Assembly: GCA_028279215.1 (NCBI GenBank)
Contig: JANQOF010000059.1
Coordinates: 1-64,000 of the forward strand
Source of the DNA: Pirellulales bacterium
Lineage (GTDB): Bacteria; Planctomycetota; Planctomycetia; Pirellulales; Lacipirellulaceae
Reading direction: 5' to 3'
Length of the DNA: 64,000 bases
The translations under genes were made by a program, and so were the position numbers. Positions 7,757 to 17,107 of this stretch are shown here, one piece after another; the first letter of the stretch is position 1, and each line of letters begins with the position of its first letter. The notes below the pieces were generated by a model. That model was not told the origin of the DNA and did no database searches. It saw nothing but the letters and a program-made list of their open reading frames with translations.

Positions 7757-8983
7757 GCCCGTGATCACTCCGACCGACTCAAGCGCTTTCCTGAATCCAG
7801 CTATGGGATCGCCGCGTCGCTGCCAATCGGCCAATCGATCGGGCGCTGCGGCCCGCATGCGGTCGATCTTGTCGGGGTCCGTGACGTCGAGCAGGGCTTC
7901 GGTGAGCGTCTGCTGGTTATCGGGCGGCACCAAGCGTCCGTTGTCGCCATCAACCACCAACTCCACTGCGGCGCCGACTACGTTGGTCGCCACGACGGCA
8001 AGGCCGGCGGCAACGCCTTCGTTGATCACCAGTGCCCAAGGTTCGTAGTCGCTCGGCAGCACGAGCGCGTCGCACGAACGATACAAGGCGCTGACCTCGT
8101 CCTGTTTGTTGGTGAAGGGGATCCAAATCACTCGCTCGGTAAGCTCCTGAGGAACACGATCGACGAGTGACTGCTTAAGCGGACCGTCGCCCAGCATCAC
8201 CAAGTCCCACTTGGGCCGCTCGGCCGCCAGCGCGAGGAAGCACTCAACCAACAAATCGGGCCGCTTTTCCGGAATCAGCCGTCCACAAAAAATAAGCCGG
8301 CGGCGATCGCTGCTCAATTGATGTTGGCGCGCCACGCTGTCGACGTACTCTTGCGAAAGCTGTTGAATCGACGTGTAGTCTGGTTCGTAAGGCGACACGA
8401 ACACGGTATCGGGATTGGCGCCGTAATGTTCCCAATACTCCACGCCATACCGACCGCACCCAAAGCAGCCAGAAACGTACCCGAGCACATGGCGAATGAA
8501 CGCTTGCTTGAGCTTCTTTTTGGCCGGCGGCAGCAGCCGCTCGGCGCAGATGTTGGCGTCGCCCCACAAGAAACAAGGAACGCTGTTTCGGCGGCACCAA
8601 CGCATCACACGAATCCGGCCCAAATCGTTGTATCCGTTGACGATGACCGCAGCCGTGTTGTGGTTCTCAAGGATATCGATTGTTTGCCCGCCTTGCCGCC
8701 ACTCGCTCCGCATCCGGCTAATTGAAAGTCGCGATAGAAGGTTCTCCCCCGATCCTACCGCGGTTTGCGCTACTGACAGATTCACCAGACCGATATCCGC
8801 GGCGTCTTCCAAGTGCCAATCGCGGGATTTGTCTTGGTGCGTGTTGATGGTCACTAGCCTCAGTTCCGGAATCTCCGCGGTGATGCGGCGGTGGACGTGC
8901 CGGCGATACGGCGGCACGGTTTGGCACACGATGGCCAGCACAGGCTGCGAGCTGTCGGTGCTGGTCGGGTCTTGCTGCGTCAT
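7751..8983 (-). CDS. Glycosyltransferase, family 4-like (GT-B)
   Basis: A 410-residue GT-B enzyme. The C-terminal half carries the nucleotide-sugar binding signature: IFCGRLIPEKRPDLLVE near residue 230, LVMLGDGPLK near 262, and the EPWALVINEGVAAGLAVVAT segment with its conserved glutamate near 320. The acceptor and donor cannot be told. It is the first gene of the left polysaccharide region and is divergent from a sulfotransferase gene. A Gln/Thr-rich N-terminus precedes the first strand (LAIVCQTVPPYRRH). Confidence 0.8.
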   Translation of the reverse strand: MTQQDPTSTDSSQPVLAIVCQTVPPYRRHVHRRITAEIPELRLVTINTHQDKSRDWHLEDAADIGLVNLSVAQTAVGSGENLLSRLSISRMRSEWRQGGQTIDILENHNTAAVIVNGYNDLGRIRVMRWCRRNSVPCFLWGDANICAERLLPPAKKKLKQAFIRHVLGYVSGCFGCGRYGVEYWEHYGANPDTVFVSPYEPDYTSIQQLSQEYVDSVARQHQLSSDRRRLIFCGRLIPEKRPDLLVECFLALAAERPKWDLVMLGDGPLKQSLVDRVPQELTERVIWIPFTNKQDEVSALYRSCDALVLPSDYEPWALVINEGVAAGLAVVATNVVGAAVELVVDGDNGRLVPPDNQQTLTEALLDVTDPDKIDRMRAAAPDRLADWQRRGDPIAGFRKALESVGVITGS

Positions 8984-9100
8984 CGGTAGCCCTAATGGAA
9001 ACGGTAAGTATAATTCACGTTACTCACCGATCGAGAGACAATACTCGGGCCTCAATAACCTACAATAGACCACTGCTGTGGTCGAACCGGAGTGCCGGGT

Positions 9101-10003
9101 ATGCGTTTGCCGAATGTACTGATTGTTGGAGCTATGAAGTCGGGAACCACCGGCGTGTTCTTCGACTTGTGTCGGCATCCGCACGTGTTTGAGCCGGACA
9201 ATAAGGAGCCGCACTGCTTGTGTGATGATCGGGTGCTGACCGGCGAGGGCCGCGGTGAGTATGCCGCGGTGTACGCAGGCGCTGCACCGGATCAGATGCT
9301 GTGCGACGGATCGACCGGTTACACGAAGCTGCCCGACCATCAAGGCGTCGTTGAGCGAGCCTTGGCCGTGCTGCCTGACGATTTTCGCGTCATCTACGTG
9401 GTTCGCGACCCGATCGATCGCATCGCGAGCCACCATCATCATGAGTTTGTTGAAGGAAAGATGCCGGCCAGCATCGACGAGGCGGTGCGCGAATTCCCGC
9501 GCCTGGTGAACTACAGTCGCTACGGTTACCAGCTTTCTCCGTGGGTCGATGCTATCGGCATCGATAGGGTGCGAGTGGTTCGATTCGAGGACTACCGGGC
9601 AGACCGTCACGGCACCACCGCCAGCTTGTGTGAATGGCTCGGGCTCGACAGCGGGCTGCTGCCGAGCGAGGACGTCACGATTCACAACCAGGCGGCCGGT
9701 AAGCCTCTGATCACAAAAAAGTGGCGCGGCGTTCAAACTAGCTGGTGGTACCAACACGTGCTGCGCCGCATGTTACCACCCCGCACACGCAACTGGCTAC
9801 AACGTGTGGTGCTTCCCAAGGTACAGGAGCGACCCGCCCCACCAACCCACGAGACGGTTGAGTGGCTGAGGTCGGAACTAACGAAGGACGTGCAGCACAT
9901 TAGTGAGTATGCAACAGAAGCAGAAGCGTTGTGGCAGGGCTACTCCGCCGCTGGCCGCCCGCCACACAAGACGAACAGCCTGCACGTCGAACCCGCAAAT
10001 TGA
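9101..10003 (+). CDS. PAPS-dependent sulfotransferase
   Basis: A 300-residue sulfotransferase-fold protein. The 5'-phosphosulfate loop is GAMKSGTTGVF near the N-terminus, and the 3'-phosphate region is VIYVVRDPIDRIASHH near residue 103. In such enzymes the sulfuryl group of PAPS is moved to a hydroxyl or amine. The neighbours are glycosyltransferases and a polymerase, so sulfation of a sugar is likely. I prefer ATG at 9101, 8 bases after GGAG (9089-9092), to the in-frame GTG at 9092, which overlaps that ribosome site. Confidence 0.82.
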   Translation: MRLPNVLIVGAMKSGTTGVFFDLCRHPHVFEPDNKEPHCLCDDRVLTGEGRGEYAAVYAGAAPDQMLCDGSTGYTKLPDHQGVVERALAVLPDDFRVIYVVRDPIDRIASHHHHEFVEGKMPASIDEAVREFPRLVNYSRYGYQLSPWVDAIGIDRVRVVRFEDYRADRHGTTASLCEWLGLDSGLLPSEDVTIHNQAAGKPLITKKWRGVQTSWWYQHVLRRMLPPRTRNWLQRVVLPKVQERPAPPTHETVEWLRSELTKDVQHISEYATEAEALWQGYSAAGRPPHKTNSLHVEPAN

Positions 10004-10174
10004 GAACAATCGTACCGACCGGCCTCCAGTCGTCCCTAGTCTCCGCGACTTCGTTGATTGCAATACTGCAAACGCTATAGTTACACACCCCCATAAGTGG
10101 CAATGATTGTCCGCAACCGATGGTTGCCAAGCGACAGAGTTGAATCGCCTACCTAGCCGTTCCGGCAACTGATA

Positions 10175-11509
10175 ATGTCTGAATTCTATTACACGCTTGC
10201 GGCCCTACTACTGGGGCTCATCGTCTACCAGGGGATCAAGAAGTCGGTGGACTTGGTGAGCCACCGGAACATCTATCTTGCCGGGTTCATTTATTTTCAG
10301 ATCATCGGACTCGCTACACTTCTTCCAACCGAGGATTTTAGACCTGTCCGTCTCAACAATCCGCGGCAGGCCCTCGAACTCTATTTTTGGTACACACTCG
10401 TCTATCTGGTCTGCTTCTTTCTGGCGTACCATAAGAACCCGATCAGCGCCCGCATTGCGCGTTTCTTTCGACCACGTCGACCTTACGTTGCCAACGACTG
10501 GCTGTTGATGATGGTCGCGTTGGTTTTTCTTGCGCTCGGCGTGTTTCTGCGTTACTTCGCCAGACATGTGGGACTTGGCCTGCTGGCAGGCTTCGTACCC
10601 GCATTTCCGGCTGCATGCGCGATCGTTGCTTGGATTTGGGGCGGGCGGCGTTTCAATTTGTTTGTCGTCTCGGTAGGTGGTTTTATATTCGCCGTTTCTG
10701 CGTTCGCGACCGTTTGGGGTGTGTTCGGCCGTCGTCCGTTGCTCCAGGTCTGCTTGGCAGTTGTTTGGGGGGCTTACTATCGCATGCGCGATCGGCTGCC
10801 GATGACAAAAATCGTCTTGTGGTCAGTGCCGATCGTTCTCGTTTCGATTCACTTGCTTGGCGCAATGACGATGCATCGCGGAAAAATGCGCAGCGCAGCG
10901 GACGTTGGCGCGCAACGCGCCATCATGACCAGAATCCTGACAACCTCGCCGATCGAGTCGTACTCCGCCTATTTCGAAGGGAACAACGATGCCAAGTTCA
11001 CCTTGTGGGCTCTGGATGCTTATCCCGATGTGGAGAAACGCCGACATCTCTATACGTTCTACTTCATGCTGATTCACCCGATTCCCGGATCGCTTTGGCC
11101 GGACAAACCATCTCCTCTTTCAAGCCACGTCGCCTCTTTGGCCGACATCGAGGGCGTCCACCATGCGACCATCACCATACCGCCTGGTGTCTTAGGGTAT
11201 GCAGCCGCCGAAGGGGGATGGTATGCGCTGATTCTGTACGGGCTGTTCTTTGGCGTGTTTGTGAGATTCTTTGACGAGATCGCCCGTCAGAATCCCGGCA
11301 ATCCGTTCCTGATTCTCTCGGTAGGGTGTACGCTCGGTCAGGTGATCGGCCTTGCAAGGGGCGATATCGCGATTTTCGCCAATCTGATCACACTCGGGTT
11401 CTTGGCAGTTTGGGGAATCATGCTCCTGTCGCGTTATCTGATTGGCAAACGAATTCCGCATCCACCCATCATGTACCAAGCTCCGCCCCACCAACGTTTC
11501 GTCCGATAA
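10175..11509 (+). CDS. Wzy-like O-antigen/exopolysaccharide polymerase
   Basis: A 444-residue integral membrane protein with ten or more predicted helices and a large loop around residues 230-300, the general form of oligosaccharide repeat-unit polymerases. These join lipid-linked repeat units at the outer face of the inner membrane. Sequence conservation is low in this family, so the call rests on topology, length and the surrounding glycosyltransferase and sulfotransferase genes. It is preceded by 171 bases with no other gene. A ligase or another polytopic transporter is possible. Confidence 0.65.
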   Translation: MSEFYYTLAALLLGLIVYQGIKKSVDLVSHRNIYLAGFIYFQIIGLATLLPTEDFRPVRLNNPRQALELYFWYTLVYLVCFFLAYHKNPISARIARFFRPRRPYVANDWLLMMVALVFLALGVFLRYFARHVGLGLLAGFVPAFPAACAIVAWIWGGRRFNLFVVSVGGFIFAVSAFATVWGVFGRRPLLQVCLAVVWGAYYRMRDRLPMTKIVLWSVPIVLVSIHLLGAMTMHRGKMRSAADVGAQRAIMTRILTTSPIESYSAYFEGNNDAKFTLWALDAYPDVEKRRHLYTFYFMLIHPIPGSLWPDKPSPLSSHVASLADIEGVHHATITIPPGVLGYAAAEGGWYALILYGLFFGVFVRFFDEIARQNPGNPFLILSVGCTLGQVIGLARGDIAIFANLITLGFLAVWGIMLLSRYLIGKRIPHPPIMYQAPPHQRFVR

Positions 11510-11652
11510 GCTTCGGTACTTAGTCGAGAATGCTAGCAGTTGCGCCAATCGCACTTTGCGGTTTACCAGCGTACGCATAGACTACCAGCCTGGACGGCAC
11601 TCCACGTACGCCGCTGCTGTCGGTTCCGCGCCACCGTTGAAGGATCAACCGC

Positions 11653-12690
11653 GTGCACCCCTCCGCTCGTATTCTCATTGTGCGCCTGACGGCCATGGGC
11701 GATGTGATCCACGGCCTTCCCGTAGCGAGTGCCCTGCGAGCAGAGTTTCCCGACTCGATGCTGGCGTGGGCCGTCGAGGGTCGCGCATCGGACCTCATCG
11801 AAGGGCATCCCGATCTGGACACCGTGATCCGTCTGCCGCGTCACTGGTGGCGATCGCTGGCCGCCATTCGTGGTGTTCGTCGTCAACTTCGCCAGTTGAA
11901 CTTCGATACAACTGTCGACCTGCAATGCCTTACCAAGAGCGCGCTGGTAGCATGGCTTTCTGGTGCTCCTAGGCGCTTGGGAGTTGCGGGGGCCAACGGG
12001 CGCGAGTTGAGCAAGTGGTTCAACAACGAACTCACCGACGTGCGGGCCGAGCATGTGGTCGAGCACTACCTTCAGATTCTTCGACCATTGGGAATTGAAT
12101 CTCCGCAGGTCCAGTTCAAGTTGCCAGAGCGAGCGGATGAACGGCTATTCGCCGAGGAGTCACTTGCCCGATTGGCGTTGTCGACAGCCCCATTTGCCGT
12201 GCTCAACCCTGGCGCCGGTTGGCCGTCGAAGGTCTGGCCAGCCGAACGATATGGTCAGGTCGCTCGACAACTCTTGGCTAAACACGGCGTGCCTAGCTTG
12301 TGCGTTTGGTGTGGTGGCGACGAACGAAGCTTGGCTGAACGAATTGTCAACGCCAGCGATGGTGCGGCACGACTGGCACCGTCGACATCTATGACGCAAC
12401 TGGCCGCACTACTCCGCCGCGCCGCATTGTTTGTCGGTTCCGACACGGGCCCGATGCATTTATCGGTGGCTGTTGGTACGCCAACAGTTAGTCTTCATGG
12501 AACTAGTCGCGCCGAATGGTGCGGTGCCTACGGCGAATCGAACGCGACGGTTCAAAAGTACTATCATAGCGGCACGGCCCGCGAGCGGCGAAACGCCGAC
12601 AATGTCGCCATGCGTGCAATTTCCGTAGAGGAAGTTCTCGCTGCTTGCGACCAAATGGTTCAGCGGACCAACTTCGCCCATGCGTCGTGA
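11653..12690 (+). CDS. Glycosyltransferase family 9 (heptosyltransferase-like)
   Basis: A 345-residue GT9 enzyme. The N-terminus ILIVRLTAMGDVIHGLPVA is the typical start of LPS heptosyltransferases, with the conserved aspartate in GDV. The donor-binding part shows LNPGAGWPSKVWPAERY and GSDTGPMHLSVAVGTPTVSLHG. The sugar transferred need not be heptose. It begins with GTG. Its stop TGA (12688-12690) overlaps the first bases of the dispersed repeat copy at 12689. Confidence 0.85.
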   Translation: MHPSARILIVRLTAMGDVIHGLPVASALRAEFPDSMLAWAVEGRASDLIEGHPDLDTVIRLPRHWWRSLAAIRGVRRQLRQLNFDTTVDLQCLTKSALVAWLSGAPRRLGVAGANGRELSKWFNNELTDVRAEHVVEHYLQILRPLGIESPQVQFKLPERADERLFAEESLARLALSTAPFAVLNPGAGWPSKVWPAERYGQVARQLLAKHGVPSLCVWCGGDERSLAERIVNASDGAARLAPSTSMTQLAALLRRAALFVGSDTGPMHLSVAVGTPTVSLHGTSRAEWCGAYGESNATVQKYYHSGTARERRNADNVAMRAISVEEVLAACDQMVQRTNFAHAS

Positions 12691-12713
12691 TTTTTGTTGA
12701 AAGTAGGCCACTC
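12689..12713 (+). repeat. 25-base dispersed repeat, copy 2
   Basis: Begins GATTTTTGT, then T, then GAAAGTAGGCCACTC. It differs at one base from the minus-strand copy at 363-387. It starts within the stop codon of the GT9 gene and occupies the gap before the beta-helix protein. Confidence 0.6.
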
Positions 12714-12808
12714 GTTGGATTATGCTTGATACCTCTGTAGCAGGTTAGTAGCGAAGCTGCATTCACGCTCCTTCGCCCTTCAAGCTTTTCCAAAAGGCCA
12801 CTTCTTCC

Positions 12809-14002
12809 GTGCGACGTCTGTCCATAACGCTCCTAGTCACTCTGGTATTCGCCGAATTGGCAGCTGCCCAGTCTCGGCGCGCGCTCCCGCGCGCAACCCT
12901 CAACGTCTGCCACGACACTCCCTACGGCGACTTCAAGCGCGAGTCGGACATTACCAAGCCGCTCCAGTGGGCGATCGACAACCAGCACAAGGGCGAAGGA
13001 TTTGAGCCTTACATCCCGGCTGGGCAGTATCGCTATACCCGGCTCCGCATCCCGCCGGGCGTTGGCTACAAGCTCCGCGGGGCGGGGCGGGGCGGGGCGG
13101 CGCTGGCCGGCATGCGGAACATGACGATTCTAAAGCACGTGGGCGACGCCTCGCCGAGCGTCACCTGTCAGGGCAACACGGTGCGGATCGAGGATGTTTG
13201 CTTCCAGGGTCGGGGGGCGGTCGACAAGCGGCGTGGCAAAGAGCGTCACGGAGTCGGTTGGCTCAACACAATGGTGCGGGGGCAGGGGCCGCCGACCTCG
13301 GCTGTCCAGTTTCGTCGCGTGGCGTTCTATGGCTGGGAGACGGCGGTCCAGAACGGCGAGACCGCCAAGACAACCAACTGCGACTACCTCGTATTCGAGG
13401 ATTTGGTCTGCGGCGACTGTGGCGTGGGCTACCTCAACAAGAACTACATGGGGATGCACATCGAGTTCGATCGCATGCTTGCCCCCGACACCGAAGTGCC
13501 CATCCGCTTCGAGGCGGGCGGCACTTGTTACGTCCGAAACTGCGGGCTGGGTGGTAGGCCGGCGACGTTCCTCCAGCTTGCGGGGCGTCGGGTGGGAGAC
13601 AACTCGGGCGGGTTCTTTATCGACGGATTCAAGATCGACGGAAGCATCAACGGCAAAGGCTCGGCCGTCGTCGAAATGCTGGAGCCAGCCAAGACGCAAA
13701 TCGTTATCGAGAAGCTCACGACCTCCAACCCGAAGTACGCGGCGAACGGCGGCAAGCTGGCCATTCTCAAAGGCGCGACTTCGCTCACTGTCCGCGACAG
13801 CTACCATCCGGGTGAAATCGTGTGCGAGGCGGATGGGGTGTATGAGCCACACGTGCTCGTCGACAACTGCTGGCTCGATCGGGACGAGCCGCGGGTGAGT
13901 GGGGATTGTGCGTTGGTGGTTCGGGATTGCGTGCGGTTTAAGTGGAAGGAAGAGTTGGGGCAATTGTTCGATGTAGATAAGGAGGCAACAGCGCGTGACT
14001 GA
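12809..14002 (+). CDS. Secreted right-handed beta-helix (pectate lyase-like) protein
   Basis: A 397-residue exported protein. Residues 1-20 are a signal peptide ending AELAAA before QSR. The opening of the mature part (ITKPLQWAIDNQHKGEGF, then IPAGQYRYTRL and a GAGRGG turn) resembles the start of pectate-lyase-type parallel beta-helix proteins, and short repeated strands run through the rest. No catalytic residues can be assigned. Given the neighbours, it may trim, cleave or epimerise an extracellular polysaccharide. It starts with GTG. Four GGGGC units at 13079-13098 lie in the coding region. Confidence 0.6.
   Translation: MRRLSITLLVTLVFAELAAAQSRRALPRATLNVCHDTPYGDFKRESDITKPLQWAIDNQHKGEGFEPYIPAGQYRYTRLRIPPGVGYKLRGAGRGGAALAGMRNMTILKHVGDASPSVTCQGNTVRIEDVCFQGRGAVDKRRGKERHGVGWLNTMVRGQGPPTSAVQFRRVAFYGWETAVQNGETAKTTNCDYLVFEDLVCGDCGVGYLNKNYMGMHIEFDRMLAPDTEVPIRFEAGGTCYVRNCGLGGRPATFLQLAGRRVGDNSGGFFIDGFKIDGSINGKGSAVVEMLEPAKTQIVIEKLTTSNPKYAANGGKLAILKGATSLTVRDSYHPGEIVCEADGVYEPHVLVDNCWLDRDEPRVSGDCALVVRDCVRFKWKEELGQLFDVDKEATARD
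13079..13098 (+). repeat. Pentanucleotide repeat (GGGGC)4 inside a coding region
   Basis: Four tandem GGGGC units, followed by GGCGC, lie within the secreted beta-helix protein gene. A gain or loss of one unit would shift the reading frame. The frame is open as sequenced. Confidence 0.7.
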
Positions 14003-14124
14003 TCGATCGTTGACGGTCTACCCAATCGATTTGAATCTAATAGAATGAGTCACTCTTCTATTCGACGCTGACCACCGCTGCCCTACCTTGCGCGAACAGA
14101 GTTACTCTCCATTCGGATTCGATA

Positions 14125-15051
14125 ATGGCTCAGCATACCCAGCAGCAATGGATTGAACGAATCCATTGCTCTTCCGTTCCGCTGGAGGACCTTAGCGATA
14201 CAGCTTGTCCAGTTTGCGAATCGACTGATCGTCAGCAATTGATCGAGGAGCGCGGATATCCGTTGTGGCGATGTAAATGGTGCACCCACGTGTACATTTC
14301 GCCTCGGCCTAGTCAGTCTTGGCTCGCAGACTTGTACTCGTCGGAGTACATGCCCGATTCGGACGACGGACAGTCTTGGGAAGTGTATCTGGATCGGATT
14401 TTCGAAGCGTCAGCTCGCGCGATTCTTGCTTATCATCCGCAGCGAGGAGATCTGCTGGATGTGGGAACAGGCTTCGGCGGGTTTCTGATTCGCGCGGAGC
14501 AAGATGGGTGGCGGCTGCACGGTTTGGAACCGAATTCTAGCGCGTTCGCAGTTGCCAAGGATCGACTAAGAGATCGCGCCGTCCTCTATGAGACGATTTT
14601 CGAAGAGGCTGATTTGGCTCCCGGTAGCTACGATGGAATTGTGATGACCAATGTGATCGAGCACGTTCGCGAACCCCTCGACATATGCAGGAGGGCTTAC
14701 ACCCTGCTGCGCCCGGGTGGGTTTCTAGGTCTTCGCTGGCCGCAAACGTCCTGGATTACTCTAAATCGAGCACGCTTGGCGGGCATCTCTAGGACCGACA
14801 ACCCGATTATTGGCGCACCGATTCATCTACATGACTTTCAGCGACGCAGCATGGAGCTACTCATGCACCGGGCTGGGTTCGTCGATATCAAACACGCATG
14901 GTCCAGCACGCGGAGGCAGCCAAAGCAAAGTTTGCCTAAAGCGACTGTGGTTAAGTTGCTCACCGCGGTCGCCTACGGTACGCACTGTGTAACAGGAGGT
15001 CGCCGCATGACGCCATTTGTGGCTCGGCTGACATTGGGACGAAAGCCTTAG
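14125..15051 (+). CDS. Class I SAM-dependent methyltransferase with zinc ribbon
   Basis: A 308-residue protein. An N-terminal four-cysteine ribbon (CPVC near residue 31, CKWC near 52) precedes the Rossmann domain. Motif I is LLDVGTGFGGFL near residue 110, and the conserved MTNVIEHVREPLDICR segment lies near 175. The layout resembles sugar and natural-product methyltransferases with a zinc-binding N-terminal domain. Its place in the polysaccharide region suggests a sugar substrate. It is convergent with the next glycosyltransferase gene. Confidence 0.78.
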   Translation: MAQHTQQQWIERIHCSSVPLEDLSDTACPVCESTDRQQLIEERGYPLWRCKWCTHVYISPRPSQSWLADLYSSEYMPDSDDGQSWEVYLDRIFEASARAILAYHPQRGDLLDVGTGFGGFLIRAEQDGWRLHGLEPNSSAFAVAKDRLRDRAVLYETIFEEADLAPGSYDGIVMTNVIEHVREPLDICRRAYTLLRPGGFLGLRWPQTSWITLNRARLAGISRTDNPIIGAPIHLHDFQRRSMELLMHRAGFVDIKHAWSSTRRQPKQSLPKATVVKLLTAVAYGTHCVTGGRRMTPFVARLTLGRKP

Positions 15052-15103
15052 ACTGAAAACCGGTACAACCAAGACTGTTCCAGTGCCGATTCATCGCCGA
15101 GTT

Positions 15104-15137
15104 GAGAGAAGGTTCCGTCTCGAGCGAGTGTTCTCTC
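15104..15137. terminator. Possible hairpin between convergent genes
   Basis: GAGAGAA (15104-15110) and TTCTCTC (15131-15137) are perfect complements separated by 20 bases, between two converging stop codons. There is no clear T tract, so a terminator role is only suggested by position. Confidence 0.25.
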
Positions 15138-15166
15138 TTGTTATACCTACCTTGGCGAGTTCACTT

Positions 15167-16306
15167 CTATGCCGCCAACTTCTCGTACACGTTCGAGATT
15201 CGCTCGATGTACCTCGGCCAGTTGAACCGGCTGCGGCAGATCTCGTTGCCGTGGCGGCCCATGGCCTCGGCCCGAGTTCGATCGCCCAGCAATTCTAAGA
15301 TGGCGCTTGCTAGTTCATTCGGCGACTTCGGCGGCACCAGCAGGCCGCTTTCGCCGTGCTTGATGATCTCCGGCGCCCCGCCTGCCTGGCAGGCGATCAC
15401 AGGCCGCTCGCACAGACCTGCTTCCACGTACACGAGCCCGAACGGCTCGCGATGCGATGGCAACGCCATGACGTCGACCGCTCGCATCATATCGGCCACA
15501 TCGCGGCGAAAGCCCATCAGCCGAAAACGATCGGCAATGCCAAGCTCGGCGGCCTTCTGTGTCAGTTCGTCGCGGAGCAGGCCGTCGCCAAAACACCAGA
15601 AGCGCGCCTGCGGCATCGCGCGAAGAACTTGTTCGGCTGCAAGTACCAATTCGCGGTAGCCCTTCTTGATCGACAGGTGGGCGAAGGTGCCGACAATGGG
15701 AGTTTGCTCGTCGACTCCAAATGCTCGTCGCACCGCCGACCGTGAACGGGTTTGCTCGACGTCGGCGGGCTCGACTGGCAGGTGGAGCGGAGTGATTCGA
15801 CCCGCGTCGAATCCTTTGTCGATCAAGTCTTGTTTCACGGCCTCGCTACAGGTGACCAGATGCGTTTGTCCACGATGCCAGCGTGCGGAGGTGAACCCAT
15901 GGACGTGCCCCACGGTCGGCAAGCCACCCATTCGCTCCAGCCAGCCACACCACCAGCTTGCGCTAGACAAGTGCGAGTCGATGACCGACGCCCCGGCTTC
16001 TCGAGCTGCCCGAGCCAATCGGGCTACCGCCATCACGTTCACCTTTCCACCGATGCCGGCTGGTTGGAAATCGACACCCGCGGCGCGCAGTTCATCGAGC
16101 GCCGGGCTGTCGCGACTGACCACGCAGCGGTGTTCGATCGGGCTTCCTTTGGCGTGTTTGAGCAGCCGAGCCAGAAACGTCTCGGCCCCCGCCATCCGCG
16201 ATGGCGTGATGGCATGCAGCACGCGCAGCGACGCCACCCGGTCGGAAACGTGCGAGCGACCGAGCCGGTTGGTGGATCGCAACCGAACTGGATGTGTGGT
16301 CGGCAT
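15167..16306 (-). CDS. Glycosyltransferase family 4
   Basis: A 379-residue GT-B enzyme. RVLHAITPSRMAGAETFLARLL is the typical acceptor-side start (residues about 27-48). The donor-side signatures are VGTFAHLSIKKGYREL near 210, FWCFGDGLL near 240, and SHREPFGLVYVEAGLCERPVIA near 286, with the conserved EPFGLVYVE. Donor and acceptor are unknown. It is followed 22 bases later by the DUF4254 gene in the same direction, so they may share a transcript. Confidence 0.85.
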   Translation of the reverse strand: MPTTHPVRLRSTNRLGRSHVSDRVASLRVLHAITPSRMAGAETFLARLLKHAKGSPIEHRCVVSRDSPALDELRAAGVDFQPAGIGGKVNVMAVARLARAAREAGASVIDSHLSSASWWCGWLERMGGLPTVGHVHGFTSARWHRGQTHLVTCSEAVKQDLIDKGFDAGRITPLHLPVEPADVEQTRSRSAVRRAFGVDEQTPIVGTFAHLSIKKGYRELVLAAEQVLRAMPQARFWCFGDGLLRDELTQKAAELGIADRFRLMGFRRDVADMMRAVDVMALPSHREPFGLVYVEAGLCERPVIACQAGGAPEIIKHGESGLLVPPKSPNELASAILELLGDRTRAEAMGRHGNEICRSRFNWPRYIERISNVYEKLAA

Positions 16307-16328
16307 GAGAGTGTTCCTCGTGTGCCCT

Positions 16329-16946
16329 CTAGCCGGCCTTGCGCAAGCCGTTATAGAGATACGGGTTGAGCGTGGGGTCGTTGTACATCTTCATCTGACG
16401 GTAGACCTTCAACAACTTATGGCCAGCCGCGATGTCGTCGAGCAACTCAACAAGCGATTGCGACAAGTCGCTGTGCTGCAGTCGGCAGCGGGCGATCCGT
16501 TCTTCAACCTTCTGGCGGTGCTCTTGATCGATGTCGTCGCGGTCAAGCTGTTCGAGCAGGTGGTAGATTCTCAGCGACATGATCGACAGTCGGTCAATCG
16601 CGCTGCCGGGCGTTTCGGTATTCAGCCGTGCATCTGGCTCGGGCTCGACGCCGGCGGATGCAAGCTGCTGAATCAGCGCTTCGTCAATTCGTTCGATGTA
16701 GTCGTTGCGATTCTGATTGTAGCCATCGATCGCCCGTTTCACCTGGGCGATGCGCACGTCGCCCACGTCGGGGCTGCGGGCGATGTCTTCCTCGTGCCAC
16801 AGCAGGTAGTTGAATTGATGCTGCTGGCAAACTGTGTGCATCAATCCGTCGTACGGGTTATTAGGTTCCACCTGATGCCATCGGGCGACGGTATGATGTT
16901 GCAGTTGTGTAATTTCATCAACAAGCGCTGCTGAGTCGAACGACAT
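16329..16946 (-). CDS. DUF4254 domain protein
   Basis: A 205-residue, mostly alpha-helical, cytoplasmic-looking protein matching the DUF4254 family, often encoded among planctomycete and verrucomicrobial polysaccharide genes. Recognisable features are the early WHQVEPNNPYDGLMHTVCQQH region and the ARSPDVGDVRIAQVKRAID segment. No function is established. I set the start at 16946, where the ATG follows AAGGAAG at a fair distance; the longer upstream reading is low in family resemblance. It is directly downstream of the bidirectional boundary with the Bfd-like gene and upstream of a glycosyltransferase gene in the same orientation. Confidence 0.7.
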   Translation of the reverse strand: MSFDSAALVDEITQLQHHTVARWHQVEPNNPYDGLMHTVCQQHQFNYLLWHEEDIARSPDVGDVRIAQVKRAIDGYNQNRNDYIERIDEALIQQLASAGVEPEPDARLNTETPGSAIDRLSIMSLRIYHLLEQLDRDDIDQEHRQKVEERIARCRLQHSDLSQSLVELLDDIAAGHKLLKVYRQMKMYNDPTLNPYLYNGLRKAG

Positions 16947-17107
16947 AACGAGCTTCCTTGCGCGGGGGCAGATCGAGTGGACGAATCGCGCGACGCATCC
17001 GTGCCAGCACTCATTTGCCAGCAGTGCGCCTCCGCTTTGCACCCGCCTGGGTGGGCAAAGCTGGCCGAGTGTAGAATCTGCTGCCATCGACGACAAGGCG
17101 GGTTCGC

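Noticed and set aside
7745..7760. A frameshift or fusion at the overlap of dgt and the glycosyltransferase gene
   Set aside because: The genes converge and both keep their normal C-termini; the 6-base overlap is just their stop codons.
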